Shown in pieces: positions 48,230-60,860 of a stretch of 64,000 nt of DNA; position 1 is the first letter of the stretch, and every line of letters begins with the position of its first letter. The position numbers were made by a program, and so were the translations under genes. The stretch is taken from positions 10,565,213 to 10,629,212 of the forward strand of contig NC_092574.1 of assembly GCF_037975245.1 (NCBI RefSeq), written 5' to 3'. Source of the stretch: Apostichopus japonicus. Its lineage: Eukaryota; Echinodermata; Holothuroidea; Aspidochirotida; Stichopodidae. The notes beneath the pieces were generated by a model, which saw nothing but the letters and a program-made list of their open reading frames with translations, had not been told where the DNA came from and made no database searches.

Positions 48230-50758
48230 TGAGGACAAATGTAAGTAGCAAATGTTTGTGAAAAGTATCATATTCACACAATGTAAGAAGTAAAGTTCTA
48301 ATATTTTGACAAGTAAAATTACTGCCTTTTTTTATTAAGGAACTCACATTCTTCTTCCAATTTGAATGACAGCATCTAGCTCTCTCCTTTTCTGCTCAAT
48401 CAGCATGGAATTGTAGTAGCATCCTGTACTTCTGCCCTTAATCAAAAGTACTTTTATTGCAAGTTACTTTCAGATATAACCCTTCACGGTTCAAAAGGTC
48501 TCCTGTTAGAAATAACCCTTCACAGTTCACAAGGTCTCACCTGTTAGATCTAAAGATGCAGTACTTTAAGTGGCTAGACCATGTTTCATATTGTGTGATG
48601 TGACTCCAGTCAGTCAGTAACTCTATTCCAGCTAGATCTGAAGATGTTGTAAGTGGCTAGACCATGTTTTGTGTTGTGTGATGTTACTCCAGTCAGTCAG
48701 TAACTTTATTCGGCAGTGGATAACTTTGATTTGTCCAGTGGAAAATCCTGGAAAAGTAAAGAAATTTCAGTTTCAACCCTGATAGTTATTGAAATCTTTG
48801 ATAGCCAAGTACTGTAACAAATTTGTGTTGAGATAATACTAATAGTATGAAATGTTATAAAAAGGTGAAGCTAATATGTATAATCAAACCAGGTTTTGAG
48901 ACTGAAGACTTTTATTAACTTGGAGATAATGAGCTTGGTGTCTTGGTAGCACATGCAATAAAAATACTATTTTTATGTCATAATATTTACTCACAATACT
49001 TTTGTTAAATTTTGAAAGTAAATATTTTATCAAAATGCCACACTTTTGGACCCATAATGTATTTGAATAACCCATTATGTAAGTTTCTAAGATAGTAACC
49101 ATAATTTTAATTTATTTGTATCTTCACAGAGGGGCAATCCTATACTGTACAGTAGTTACTCAGATTTTGATGGCGACTAGAGTAAAGAATTTAAGTGATG
49201 ACACACTGGAAGGAAAACCTGCAGATAGAAATAGATGGAAGTATGTTGAAATAAAGTATTCAGAGAATGAATTGTGACTTGAATATATGGCATATTGCAG
49301 TGATTTTTTGATGGACAGGAGAGTTTGCAGCTAATCAATTCATTTTGCTGCCATCTTAAAGTGTTTAAATGATTACCTGCTTAAATATTGATATCGTACA
49401 ACATGGTGGATCCAAATCAAATTCATCAGTTACGCTATTATGCCTTGGTTAAATATTTTGTAAAAAGTGTGATGTTTGTTGACATAATTTTCAAATTCAT
49501 CCTCAAAGCATATAACATTGTTGAACTGATGAGTTTCAAATAGACATAAAATAGCAATGAAAAATGAACTAATTGACATGATTATAGCGAAGTATGGTCT
49601 GTGAAGGGGTGTGTCTCTTGTCTCAGGACTGATAGATGGGGACCTAGGTAGACTCACAGATGGCTGGAACAGTTAAGGATCAACTTACAAACAGTTCCAG
49701 TCTGAGACAGTGAGTATGGTTTATAAACTTGGTCAGATTGTAAGGATGAATGTCTCTGATATGGGTAGTCAGTCTGTCATTGTGCAAGCCAAGGATGAAC
49801 CTTGCCATATCAGAGGCTGTAGAATGTTTGCATTTTGACAAGAGTGTCCTGTTCATCAGTAGTTTAATTACCTAGCCTTTTGGCCATATATTGTATGTCC
49901 AGTTAGACTTTGGCAGAAAGCTCATTTGTGGCATAATGAAAGTGGTCCTCCCAGAAATTGGTGAAGTAGAGGGGTTAGAAAGGGATTTTCATGGCATCTG
50001 TAAAAGGGCAGACTGTGTCCTATGGATACTTGATTTAAGTCTGCTATGAATAGAAATGATGTGTGTTTTGTGAGTCTCGAAAATTGAGGTTATGGAGAAA
50101 TGACAGACCAAGTTCAGCATTCTCTTATTAATGATAGCCTATATAAATATCAGGTATGCCTAAGCAGTTCTCACTGGTCAGAGGTTGAGCACTGGTGCAT
50201 GAGTTGATGATAATTTTGGTTTGTAACCTAAAATATCCCATCATCAACTCTCAGGCTGAATTTACGTATTCATGTTCTTGTTTGATGATTTGTACATCTT
50301 TGGTTGTGGCTATGTGCATGCAGGCATTTCTGATTATTTTTTCATACAGACTATATGTGTGAGCTAACATTGGCTATGCTTGTCCAGTCAGGCTGTGCAT
50401 CGGAATTCCTGCTCATGGGTCAATTATACTATTTTTCACTTGCATCATTTCAGGAAAGCAGGAATTGTTGCTTGCAGTGCTGAACTGTTTTTATCCAAGC
50501 TTACAGTGGCTTTTGTTATTGATTAATGTTGAATGTGTTTCTGTAATTTTTCAATTTTTGTGGTTGTAATTTCATGTTTGTCCTGTAATTTTTAATTCTG
50601 TTCTCTTTCCTTTTTAGCTGTCATTTCCTTGCCCAACATGCTGTTACATTGGAAAAGCACTTTTATATATGGTTCATCATTGTTTATACAACTACAATCA
50701 TGGCAATCTAATGTTTTACAAATATCTAAGTAAAATCACAACTTCAGTAGCAGTATCT
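48230..50758. other. Intergenic or intron; weak exon candidate
   Basis: At 50618, after CCTTTTTAG, a frame reads CPTCCYIGKALLYMVHHC, another Cys/His-rich pattern that might be a second degenerate finger. The stretch otherwise looks noncoding, apart from the direct repeats listed separately. Confidence 0.3.
48476..48716. repeat. Two adjacent short tandem duplications
   Basis: ATAACCCTTCAC(G/A)GTTCA occurs twice about 37 bp apart (48477, 48512). Then AGATCT(A/G)AAGATG through AGTGGCTAGACCATGTTT and CAGTCAGTCAGTAAC occurs twice with about 86-bp spacing (48546-48715). Confidence 0.85.
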
Positions 50759-51042
50759 CCAGGCCAGCCAATTTGAAGAAGTTCAGATTTACCATTTAAA
50801 AATTCATAAAATATAGTATTTTCCCATGTGACCTAATTAATATGATCTGAGCAACCAACAGTGAGGCATATAGCAGGGCTCTAAGCCAGGTTCACTTGTC
50901 CAAAATCAAGTCCAAGTCAACATGTCCTGAGTCCAAGCCGTGTCAGAATCAGAGTGAAGGCCGGGACAAGAATATCAGAGTCGAGAATCCAGATGAAACA
51001 TAATTTTGATTTTTGTTGATCACACCAACTTGGCTGGCCTGG
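50759..51042. mobile_element. Inverted-repeat-bounded AAGTCC-rich element
   Basis: CCAGGCCAGCCAA (50759-50771) faces its exact complement (51030-51042). Between them lies a degenerate CAAGTCC/GAGTCC stretch (50900-50985). Looks like a small nonautonomous element; no target duplication established. Confidence 0.5.
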
Positions 51043-54000
51043 ATGTATTGCCATTGCTAATGTTGTTTGTGATTGTACTTAAATATTTGCAAATATTGGA
51101 TTGCCATTGTGTTATCGATAAGGCATGATAAGTATGGACAGTTTGTCAACTGCTTGTGACAATTAGGATTCAAAGACATTTTAAAACTCTTGGCATAGTA
51201 GTGTTAATGAAGCAGTCTACGAGTCATGTATTACAAGTTTTCCCTGTCATATTGTATGGGAGGGGGCAGAAGAGAGTAAAGGAGGCTATTTGGGAATGGT
51301 GGGTACGGGTGTGGAGGAGGGGTAGGGAAAGATTAAACTTTGGAACAGGAGGACTCCCAGAAAAGTTGTCCATAGCTGTTTAAAACTATGAATGCATCAT
51401 TATTACCTCAAACCTTGTTTATTTTCAGTGTGATAATCACCATGCAAAGCTCAAAGATCATCATTCAAGGGACTCGTGCGAAGAGACCAGCAAGAAAGTT
51501 AAAATCCTAGATTAGAGGTGAGAGGTTTGATCAGACATAGTGAAGTCTGCATGTTTTTGTGTGATTATGTGTGTGTGTATGTCTTATAATGGAATCTTGG
51601 GTTATATAGTTAAATGAGCCAATATGCCATGTTATGTTGGATTGTTGGTACTCATACCATAAATTAATTATGAATTAAGTTTTCAATATATGCACAACTA
51701 TAAAGTAGGTAAAATTTCATCAAGCATGGAATGTGCTGCTGTACAACATAAATTGACCTTACCAAAATTTCAAAACTTAATTATAACTCAAACATAAAAT
51801 GTAAAAACCAATTTTATGGACCAATACAAGATTTCTACATGCCAATAATTGGGTGAATGTTTTGTTACATTTCATAAAGTTGTATTTGTGTTGTGTGGAT
51901 CATTCCATTCTAATGCCAATTAGTCCAAAAACATATCATGACTGTTACATTTAATAATTGTGGTTTTTTTTACCAAATTTTCTTGGTTGATTACTGTAGG
52001 TGTTAACATGTACTACTGAGAAATTATCATATTGGAGAATATTTAACCATTTTGTTAAATTTGCTAAACTAGAATGTTAATTCCTGTATGGCTATAACAT
52101 TATTTTATATTTTCCATTTGGATTGAACTCATGTAAATATGATTATCATTACTTTATCAACAATGCAGATTTGAACAATTTGCACTTTTTAGTAAAAGTT
52201 AATTAATAACAACTTTTGTGGCTAATAGCTCAGTTTTGGCAAGGAAGTCATTTCTATTGGTGGTTGATCATATGCAAACTCATCCCTTACTAATTTAATT
52301 ATGTGATTAATTGTTGGTAAACAATGAAAAGTTCACACTAACTATCATTTCAAGCGAAATAATGATCAGTAGTGCAAGCAAGCCATGATATTTCTACTGG
52401 TCTAGGTTGTCATTACATATTTTTCTTTTATATAGACAAAATGATTGATGCCAAAGATATTAACACAGTAGTTATGATGCTGAAGAAGGAGACAACACCA
52501 TACATCAGTGAGTTGTATTGTCTTGAAACAATTGATTGGCTCCTTGTTAATTACTTCCCATACTGGAGGCAACTAAAATTTATGCAATCAAGTTGGTGTC
52601 TGGGTGTGTATGTGACAATGAGCTTGTGAACAAAATACCTCTACAAAATGCATACTAGAGTGATACCATACTTGGTTAATAAGTTGGGAAGTTGGTGATC
52701 CCTATTGTTTTGGTGCACAACTCATGAATATTAGTGATTGGGCTTGGTTTACTGAGGCCTATAACAAATAGCTTTGGCCATGTTAGTTTGCGTTTCCAAT
52801 TTTTAGTGCTAATCTATTGGTATCTCAGTATCTGCCTTCTACTTTAATCTTGTCCCACTAAACATCTATAACATGAGAAGGTGTGATAGGGAGGGGGGGG
52901 TGGATTGGATAACACGGGAGGGAGGAGGGAAGGTAAGAAAGGGTGGACCATTGCACTTTTCCCCAAAACCTTCAGTTTTGTTTCTCTGATTCACTTTATG
53001 CAGATACCATAATTTCAGAGCCAAACACATGGCTAAATCTGGGAAATAAGCTATGGACACCCCTCCCCTCAGACCCCTGCCCCTTATTCAGACATCAAGG
53101 CTCTATGCAGCTATTTGTGTGATCCAAAGAAAATATCATGCTTTGTGCGCCACTGATGTACTTGTTAAGTGAGAAGATTCAAATTTGGCCACCCCACTTT
53201 CCAAACCCACTGCTGATGCCGTCATGAGGTGATCCAAAAAACTTTCATTCATGAAACTACACAAAATCTATAAACATGAATTATTCCTTAACAATTACCA
53301 GCAAGAGTCTAATCATGGATAGTACCATATTGACATTTAAGTCTAGCTAGTTTTCCTTGTTGAAAACAATTCTCCTCTCCTTATGACCCTCCCAATTTAG
53401 TAGGGCAGCTGAAAGGGCTGTCAGCTGGGGCAGGTCTCACCCAGCATGCCCAGGGCCACTAGGCAAGTGTCCATACAAAGATTACACAAGTGGATAAAAT
53501 GCTCATTTTCCTGTTGTGATCCTAATGAAGAAAAAGATTGATGAATTCAAAATCAAATTTAAAAAAATTGAACCCCAAAATGACATGTTTGTTGGACAGT
53601 ATGAATGCATATATTCCATTATATTTCAGTAACTAAACTGATTGAAAAAGAACATTTTTCCTCTCTGCATGCAAATTATTATTTTTGTTTTGTCAAAAGT
53701 TAACTTCTAGCTAGGCTGACTCCTACTGGCTCCTGCTCAACTTGCTCACCACATGGTAGAGCAAAGAAATACCATCATAAATGCATACAATTTAGCCATT
53801 ACATCTTAAAAATGAAAATAGTGTTATTGAACTAAAATGTTACAAAATATCTTACTTATATGATGAATATTAATTATCCTTCCTGAGTGGATGAGATTGC
53901 AAGTCTCAGCTCGACACATGGTCCTTGTCATTGATGGAATGTGTATATGAGTACAGGTGATATTTGATATTAGAAAAGTAGGTTTGAAAAGTTTGGTTTG

Positions 54001-55637
54001 TCCTATTGCTGTTGTCTATCAGGTGCCTGGATGACTCTGATGAATTAGCTGAGAGTAGTGATCTTAAAAGGGAGCATTGGTTTAATTCCTTGTTGCTGAT
54101 GTGATTACAAGTCTCATCTCATCACCTGATTGGTTGTTGGCATTGATGGCATATGTTCATGAGTTGCCAAGGCCTGTGCCATTTAAGTAAATTGTTCATG
54201 TGGAACATTGTCCTTATTTACAACTTTTTATATCTAAACAATGAAATTAAAACTTCATTGTTACTTAAATCACATCAAATTTATGCATGTTGATGACCCA
54301 CATTTGACCTTCATCACTTCTCAGCAATAAAGTACCTGTCTGAACATATGATATTCCACTCTAAATTTGCTGAACATGACATTTTGTCACTAATATCTGA
54401 GAGTTAATCCTAATATTTGAATATTCATAACAGCATCTGGCAATTTTTAAAAGTACACATTGGATAGATGTGAGGAGGCAAACTGTTAGGTATGTGGGAA
54501 TTTGAAAGGATTTCTACTTGATAGGCACACTGGTAGTGTGCAAACTGGTAGTGGGACAAAATGACCTGTTATCTTCTCAAACTGCCAAAATGTTGATGAA
54601 TGAAAACATAGTATAGAAGCTTCTACTTCTTAAATGCATTTTCATATATTTTGATAATTACTTTCAAGAAAATGTAACAGTAACTTCAGTCACATACAGA
54701 AACTAGAATTTCTTCACACATTTACTGTGCAAAAATGTGTGTATATATTCAAAGCTAATTGTTGAGTGCATATTCCAGTTGGTTCATGGTGAGTCACTCT
54801 AGAGATCACAATTTTGTTTAGAGGTACTGATCAAGTTAGGTCTATAAACAATTATCTCTACATTTGACAAATTTCACCATGATGTCTTTGTTGGTATTTC
54901 AACAAAACTAACAAGTTAGTTTTAAGCAAAGTTCTGCAAAAGTTTATCAGCTGCAAAACCTCACTTTAAACATACAGCCGGCTGTTGGCCAACAGGTACT
55001 GATAGAGTGCTGCAATATTTCTGTACCTTTAAAGTAGGGGGCTACCATGGACCATGATATTTTCTTAACCAGCCCCTTACTATTAACCTCAAAATAACAA
55101 AATAAATTACTGAATGCAAATGAAAACTCCTATTTTATAAGGGTAAATTTCCACTACAACCTGTTTTTTATCATTTAACCAATAACTCATTTGATTATAA
55201 ATGAATTTGGATTCTACACTTGTGCAAAAGGAAATATCATCTGCCATTAGATAATCACTAGTTATGGCTGGTACTTATAGTGGCTATCTTTGGTGTGGAA
55301 GCTATAAATAAGCAAAAGTTGCTGTGAGTCTTAACTACTCTGGATCATACCTTGCCACTTGGATTTGTTTTTAACAAATATTCATTTTCAGAGCAACTTG
55401 TCTCTGATACAAAATGGAAAAAAAAAATCAAACAAACCTTATTAAAGAATTCTTTCTTTAAACTTTCTACCTATTATTAGCTTAAACAGTAGTAATTATT
55501 TTTTAAGCGGCGACTTATGGGACATCATCCAGTTTTGCTTCTGCTTTTAACTTACTGCTTTCAATGTCATTGCATGTACAGTATATTGTTTTTATGATTT
55601 TAAATGTTTTGTGATGTTATCTCTCTTTTTTATGTAG
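51043..55637. other. Intergenic or intron of the SET-domain locus
   Basis: Two acceptor-led short frames (51429: after TTTTCAG, a frame with TRAKRPARKLK; 52437: after TATATAG, a frame with MIDAKDINTVVMMLKKE then GTGAGT) could be exons of the SET locus, but phases do not join and no family match is clear. Remaining sequence AT-rich. Confidence 0.3.
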
Positions 55638-55737
55638 TTTCATAATAAGATCACCCTACACCAGGACTGCCTCCATCATGTACAATCAGAGTGTGATAAG
55701 GAAGACTTTCAAGTGAGGTTCATCATTGATACCATTG
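55638..55737 (+). pseudogene. KMT5A-like SET-domain exon, pre-SET helix
   Basis: 33 codons plus one base between TATGTAG and GTAAGA. LHHVQSECDKEDFQVRFIID corresponds to the KMT5A/PR-Set7 stretch ERKRIDELIESGKEEGMKID before the SET core. The split Gly codon is completed by the exon at 56523 to give IGRGVFATK, the expected GRGV start of the SET domain, so these two exons once spliced together. Open by itself; called pseudogene because its partner exon is broken. Present once only. Confidence 0.6.
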
Positions 55738-56522
55738 GTAAGATGTAAAAAAAAAAATCATTTAATGCCTTTTTAGGATATTATGTATGATAGGCATCAA
55801 ATTCAAGTGGGAAATTATCCACAGCTTAAACTATAAAACTAACACTAAAAATTTCAACTTGAACGTTGGTCAAATTGCTTTTACTGACATTGGAGTACAG
55901 TATGTTAAAGGTAGTCTGTATTGGCCCTAAATTTTGGCATGCTTAAATTGCTAGAAGTTTTCAAAAAGCACTGACCTTGAGGTCTTTACTTTCCAAACTG
56001 TTCTCATATTCTAAATGAACACACAAGATGACTGAATGTCCCAGTGAGGTAATTTGATTTAGTTCCAATATGGAAAGTACCGCCATTTACTGTTGCTCAA
56101 TGGAATACTATTATGAATACAAAGCAATTTTTCTTCCTGCCACTGGGATTGGGGTGGGGTGGGGGATGAGGGGGTCATGCCCAGTGTCTCTCTCATTTTG
56201 TTTTGTCCTTTTTGTGAGTGGGGGGATGGGGGGTGTTCATTTTGAAGAGTTTGTCTTGATAACATTACTGTATCATTATAATGGTTGTACAGATGGAAGG
56301 ATGGGGGTGAGCAGAAAGAAGGGAGATTATTTAAGAACAAAATCACTTGTAGAACACCAACTGTGTATGGTATTCTGTGATTGTTCCCAATCCGATATGG
56401 AACGCGGGAGTGAGGCTGTCCAAGATTGAAGACATTGGACACAACATCAAAGAACTCTTCTATTTTCTTCCCCTGTATCAGAAAATCTTTTTCAATCCAT
56501 TCCTTTTTTGACATCTTGACAG

Positions 56523-56681
56523 GAAGAGGAGTGTTTGCAACAAAGTAAATCAGGCAAGGTGATTTCTAGCTAGAGTATGGAGGAGAAATAATTTCTCCTG
56601 AGGAGGCATTCAAAATAGCTAGAACCAAGGAAGATGGCAACACCTTCTTGTACTTTTATGAGAATGGTGGACTATAGAATG
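56523..56681 (+). pseudogene. KMT5A-like SET core exon, copy 1 (broken)
   Basis: Between TCTTGACAG and GTAAGG. Reads GRGVFATK, stop, IRQGDF, stop, LEYGGEIISPEEAFKIARTK then NTFLYFYENGG. This parallels KMT5A GRGVIATKQFSRGDFVVEYHGDLI...CYMYYFQY. Two in-frame stops (TAA after ATK, TAG after GDF) and a one-base loss near 56670 relative to copy 2, which disturbs the junction with the next exon. Confidence 0.75.
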
Positions 56682-57431
56682 GTAAGGTAAAATGTTTGCT
56701 TCCCATATTATGGTCTGTAAATGTTTATTTTTCTTTGACTATTCACAACATTAAGGATAACAATTTAAACTTTGAAATGCATATTTTGTTCTATAAATAT
56801 TCACAAAATGGAGGGTTCAAATGTCACACTACTTGCTAATTTGTGAGTAGGATTTTATTATTACCAGGAGAAAATGAAAGGCACTACTATTTTTCATGGC
56901 GTAGCCTAAATTCCCTGAGAATATTCGCTGCATATTTCTACAAATAAAACCTAGTCTACTTTCCAAAGATTTGTCTGATGGAGCGAGATATCACCTTTGA
57001 ATTACACTGACTTTTCACCAGAAGTGGACTTGAAGCAAACAAGGGTGATGTCAGAGTTACGCACTGGCAACAAAGCGTTTTTTTTTACCTTTCACAAACT
57101 ACTGTATGTTTGCACCTTGGAATGAATAACTTGCAAATCAGGAATCATACTTTATGCTTGGGTTGACTTTTGTGTGAAAAGAGACAACTTCAAATGTACA
57201 TCAAAACATATGACTTGAATCAAATTTCTCCAGAATGTTACATTCATTTTCCTATTTGACCTGTTAAAAATTCATTTTGGCTTGTACTGTCATATACAAT
57301 GGGTGATCTGTCTATGCAGCTCTCTATACAGTGTGTCAACTTTTACAGTTGTTCAGTCCTGCTCCTTTGGTTTCATAGTCATTCTGAATTGTTTTTATAA
57401 TCCACTTAAACTTTCAATTTGTTGCCCTCAG

Positions 57432-57624
57432 TATTGATGCTACAGACATAGCCTGTGTTGGAAAGATGGTAAATGATGAGATTGGCAGGGAGGCCAATTC
57501 TGTTATGAAGAAACAAATACTTGAAGGAAGAGTCTGTCTCTGTTTGTTTGCCCTAAAAGACATAAAACATGGTCATGAACTTCGGTACGACTATGGGCAA
57601 ACATATTTACCGTGGTGAAAGAAG
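57432..57624 (+). pseudogene. KMT5A-like SET C-terminal exon, copy 1 (broken)
   Basis: Acceptor TTGCCCTCAG, donor GTAAGA. IDATDIACVGKMVNDEIGRE, then GRVCLCLFALKDIKHG and HELRYDYG, which match the KMT5A CVDATRETNRLGRLINHS...ASRDIAAGEELLYDYGD end. The catalytic-site NHS motif is VND here. A TGA follows LPW (copy 2 has AGA), so the exon ends early. Confidence 0.78.
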
Positions 57625-57703
57625 GTAAGAAGAAATTGCAAGGCATGAGTAAATATTTACTTCATAGTTAAACTTTAATAGGGTATGGAGAAACATGTTT
57701 AAG

Positions 57704-58526
57704 ATAAATTCCAGTATACCCATTATCTGAAGGAGATCGTTCACTGAATACCACCTGGCTGAGGATTCTGTCCGTTACAAAAATCTTGGACATTCCTCCA
57801 AACAACATGAATCTTTATTCATATAAGAGATGCGGGATTTGTACAAAATTGCTCTGCCATGGTGATCAGTGTTTACAGAGCAAATCATGAGGGTGGGATG
57901 CAGGACATACATGAATGTATGAAGGAGTGAGCCCTTCTGACTATCTGCTTAGCTGCTTCACTTTACTTTGGCAAATCTGCCTTAAAACATCGAAAAGACC
58001 GTTTAGCTCAGAACGATAAGATAACTATTGAGAAATGTTCAAGACCCTAGGAATGAATATAAACATCAAGTATGGGGGGGGGGCACTCTGAGCAAAGATG
58101 TGTTCAGCTTTGTGTAAAGAAGGAAGGTGTACTCTGTGTACACTGAAGCAGCTGAAACTATGGTCTTAACAAGACTAAGTATGATAGAGGGTTTTAACCT
58201 TTCGCAGGGCTTCAAAGATATCTCTAACTTTTTCAACCTCTAACTGTGGTAAGTGTTTCCTGAAGAAAGACCACCACTAGAAATCAATCAGCAAGGTAAC
58301 AGAGAAAAGTATTTTAGTAAAATAAATAGAACTTGACAAGAAATGTTCTTATTGATTGTGGGATTCAAATGTTGGAAAAGTCGGAGCAATAACATACCTG
58401 AATGATAAACCCTAAACAAGAGCTTACAGTAACCACTTGAAAGTATTCTACAGAATGTAGTTTTGGCTTTCAAAGTGTAATTGATCAAGCATTAGCTTAC
58501 ATACTACATAGGAAAGGCCAACTGGA
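57704..58526. other. Spacer between SET duplication units
   Basis: No exon or known repeat; nine-G run near 58075. Confidence 0.5.
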
Positions 58527-59110
58527 AATCTTTACTATCCAAACTATTCTCATATATTCTACATGAACACATAAAATGATTGAATGTCCAATTGGGGTAA
58601 ATTTATCAAGTTTAAAAAAGGAAAGTACCTCCATTTATTGTTGCTCAATGGAGTACTATTATCAAGACAATCCAATTTTCCATCCTGCCACCTGTGGGAA
58701 GGGGTGGGGGTGAGGGGGGTTGGATCATGCCCAGTGTCTGTCTCATATTTTGTAATATGTATAGTACCAGGGTAATGCAGAGTACTGTTGAAACAGCTTT
58801 ATGGAACTTTATGACACTTTCCTTTTCTGGGGTGGGGGGGGGGGTGGGTGAGTTGGTCTTGATAACATTACTGTATCATTATAATGGTTGTACAGATGGA
58901 GGGATGGTGGTGAGCAGAAAGAAGGGAGATTATTTAAGAACAGAATCACTTGCAGAACACAAACTGTGTATGGTATTCTGTGATTGTTCCCAATCCGATT
59001 TGGTATGGGGGAGTGAGGCTGTCCATGGTTGAAGACATTGAATGCAACATCAAAGAATTCTTCTATTTTCTTTCCCTGTTCAACACATTTCTTTTTTAAG
59101 GTCTTGACAG

Positions 59111-59270
59111 GAAGGGAAGTGTTGGCAACAAAGGAAATCAGGCAAGGTGATTTCTAGCTAGAATAAAGAGGAGAAATCATTTCTCCTGAGGAGGCATCCA
59201 ATAGAGCTAGAACCAAGAAAGCTGGCAACACCGCCATGTACTTGTATGAGAATGGTGGAATTATAGAATG
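59111..59270 (+). pseudogene. KMT5A-like SET core exon, copy 2 (broken)
   Basis: 160 bp between TCTTGACAG and GTAAGT, preserving the correct phase 2 end. Reads GREVLATKEIRQGDF, stop (the same TAG as copy 1), LE, stop, RGEIISPEEASNRARTK, NTAMYLYENGGIIE. The shared stop means the core was broken before the duplication, unless the exon was never used whole. Confidence 0.75.
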
Positions 59271-60580
59271 GTAAGTTAAAATGTTTGCTTCCCATTTTAT
59301 GGTCTGTATATGTTTAATTTGTTTTATGACTATTCACAACATCAAAGATAACAATTTAAAATATGCATATTTTTTTTTCTATAAATATTCACAACATCCA
59401 GGGTTCAAATTTTGACTATATCAATCACTAATTTGTGAGAAGGATGTTATTATTGCCAGGAGAAAATGAAAGGCACTAGTAATTTTTGGGGAGTAACCTA
59501 ACTTACCCTAGAATTTTAGGTACACATTTCTACAAATAAAAGTCTCCTTTCAGAAGATTTGTCAGATGGAGGGAGAGGGGGGGAGGGGGAGGATTCAGGG
59601 TAGCATGACCAGAGGTTGATATTTAATGTTTTGTGGAATGTGGAAGAGAGAGAGGGACTTTTTTCTAGAGGTAGGGAGTGGAGTGGCTGGCGCAAAGCAA
59701 TCCACTAAGTTAAGTGCAGAAAATCTAGCCTAAACATTTGTTTAGAAGAAAAAACAATTTTTTTTATGAAAAACAAAACAAATGCATAGCCATGCTTACA
59801 AGTTTTACATGTAGTCACCTGTAAGTGGATCGTGGAACTAAGAATAATAAATTGGGAAGAGGGGAGGACTGGGGAGAGAGGGATGGGTGTTTATAAGGTA
59901 GGGACAAGGGAGTGCTGGCACCATATGCCAACCACATTTTGCTTAACACTACACTCAGTCAAATGGGAGAAGCCAGCCTATTCACATGTTGACAAAAGTA
60001 AAATTTGCATAGACTTGTGTACAACTTTGGATGTAGTGATCTGGCAGTGGATGCTAGCCTAATTTACTGAGGAAGAGGGGGTGCGCAAGGACTGGGGTGG
60101 GCAACAGGGAATTAAAGAAGTATTGATATGGAGTCATTTGATAGTTTTCCATTTTCAAGCTAATTTGAGAGATGTTTGAAATCTTTTTCATGTTGTTGTT
60201 GGTCTTAAATTTGAAATAACTTTTATACTACACAAAGAATCATATATAAGCTATCAGCATAATTAAAGACATCACAGAGAATAACAGTCTAATAAGCAAT
60301 CATGTGTCCATTGCATAAAAACAACAAATATCAATGATAAAAAGGGGTTATATTCAATAAGAATTGGATGCAAATTCCTCCAGAATGTTACATTCATTTT
60401 CCTATCATACATGTAAAAAATCCTTTTGGCTTGACTATCTTATGTATTGGAGTGATCTGTCTATGCAGCTCTCTAGACAGTGTTTCAACTTTTACAGTTG
60501 TTCAGTCCTGCTCCTTTGGTTTCATAGTCTTTCTGAATTGTTTTTATAATCCACTTAAACTTTCAATTTGTTGCCCTCAG

Positions 60581-60809
60581 TATTGATGCTACAGACACAG
60601 CCTGTGTTGGAAAGATGGTAAATGATGAGATTGGCAGGGAGGCCAATTCTGTTATGAAGAAACAAATACTTGAAGGAAGAGTCTGTCTCTGTTTGTTTGC
60701 CCTAAAAGACATGAAACATGGTCAAGAACTCCGGTACGACTATGGGCAAACAGATTTACCGTGGAGAAAGAAGGTAAGAAAGAAATTGCACGGCATGAGT
60801 AAAAAATGA
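60581..60809 (+). pseudogene. KMT5A-like SET C-terminal exon, copy 2 (open)
   Basis: Fully open: IDATDTACVGKMVNDEIGRE through KDMKHGQELRYDYG to LPWRKK, with either a donor GTAAGA at 60774 or a read-through to HGMSKK and TGA (60807-60809). Joins in phase to the 59270 donor as C-IDATD. The YDYG motif that shapes the lysine channel is kept; the NHS AdoMet-site motif is not. It differs from copy 1 by few residues, which hints at past constraint. Without an intact core exon nearby it is most simply a relic. Confidence 0.7.
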
Positions 60810-60860
60810 CTGGTTTGTTAAAGTTTTATAGGGTATGGAGAAACATGTTTAAGATAAAGT

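Larger units (their letters stand above)
55983..57703. repeat. Segmental duplication, unit 1 (SET relic)
   Basis: Collinear with 58527-60860: shared intron start (CTTTACT.TCCAAACT.TTCTCATAT), G-rich patch, SET core exon, SET C-terminal exon and the post-exon TAGGGTATGGAGAAACATG. The middle (about 56990-57222) does not match unit 2. Confidence 0.85.
58527..60860. repeat. Segmental duplication, unit 2 (SET relic)
   Basis: Second unit, direct orientation, 2.5 kb downstream of unit 1. It carries about 800 bp (59567-60373, purine-rich with GGGAGGGGG runs) where unit 1 has about 230 unrelated bp, so one of them has had a replacement or insertion/deletion. Confidence 0.85.

Noticed and set aside
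56059-56514. 151-codon minus-strand frame
   Set aside because: Overlaps intron and G-rich DNA of the SET relic; the duplicate region does not preserve it.
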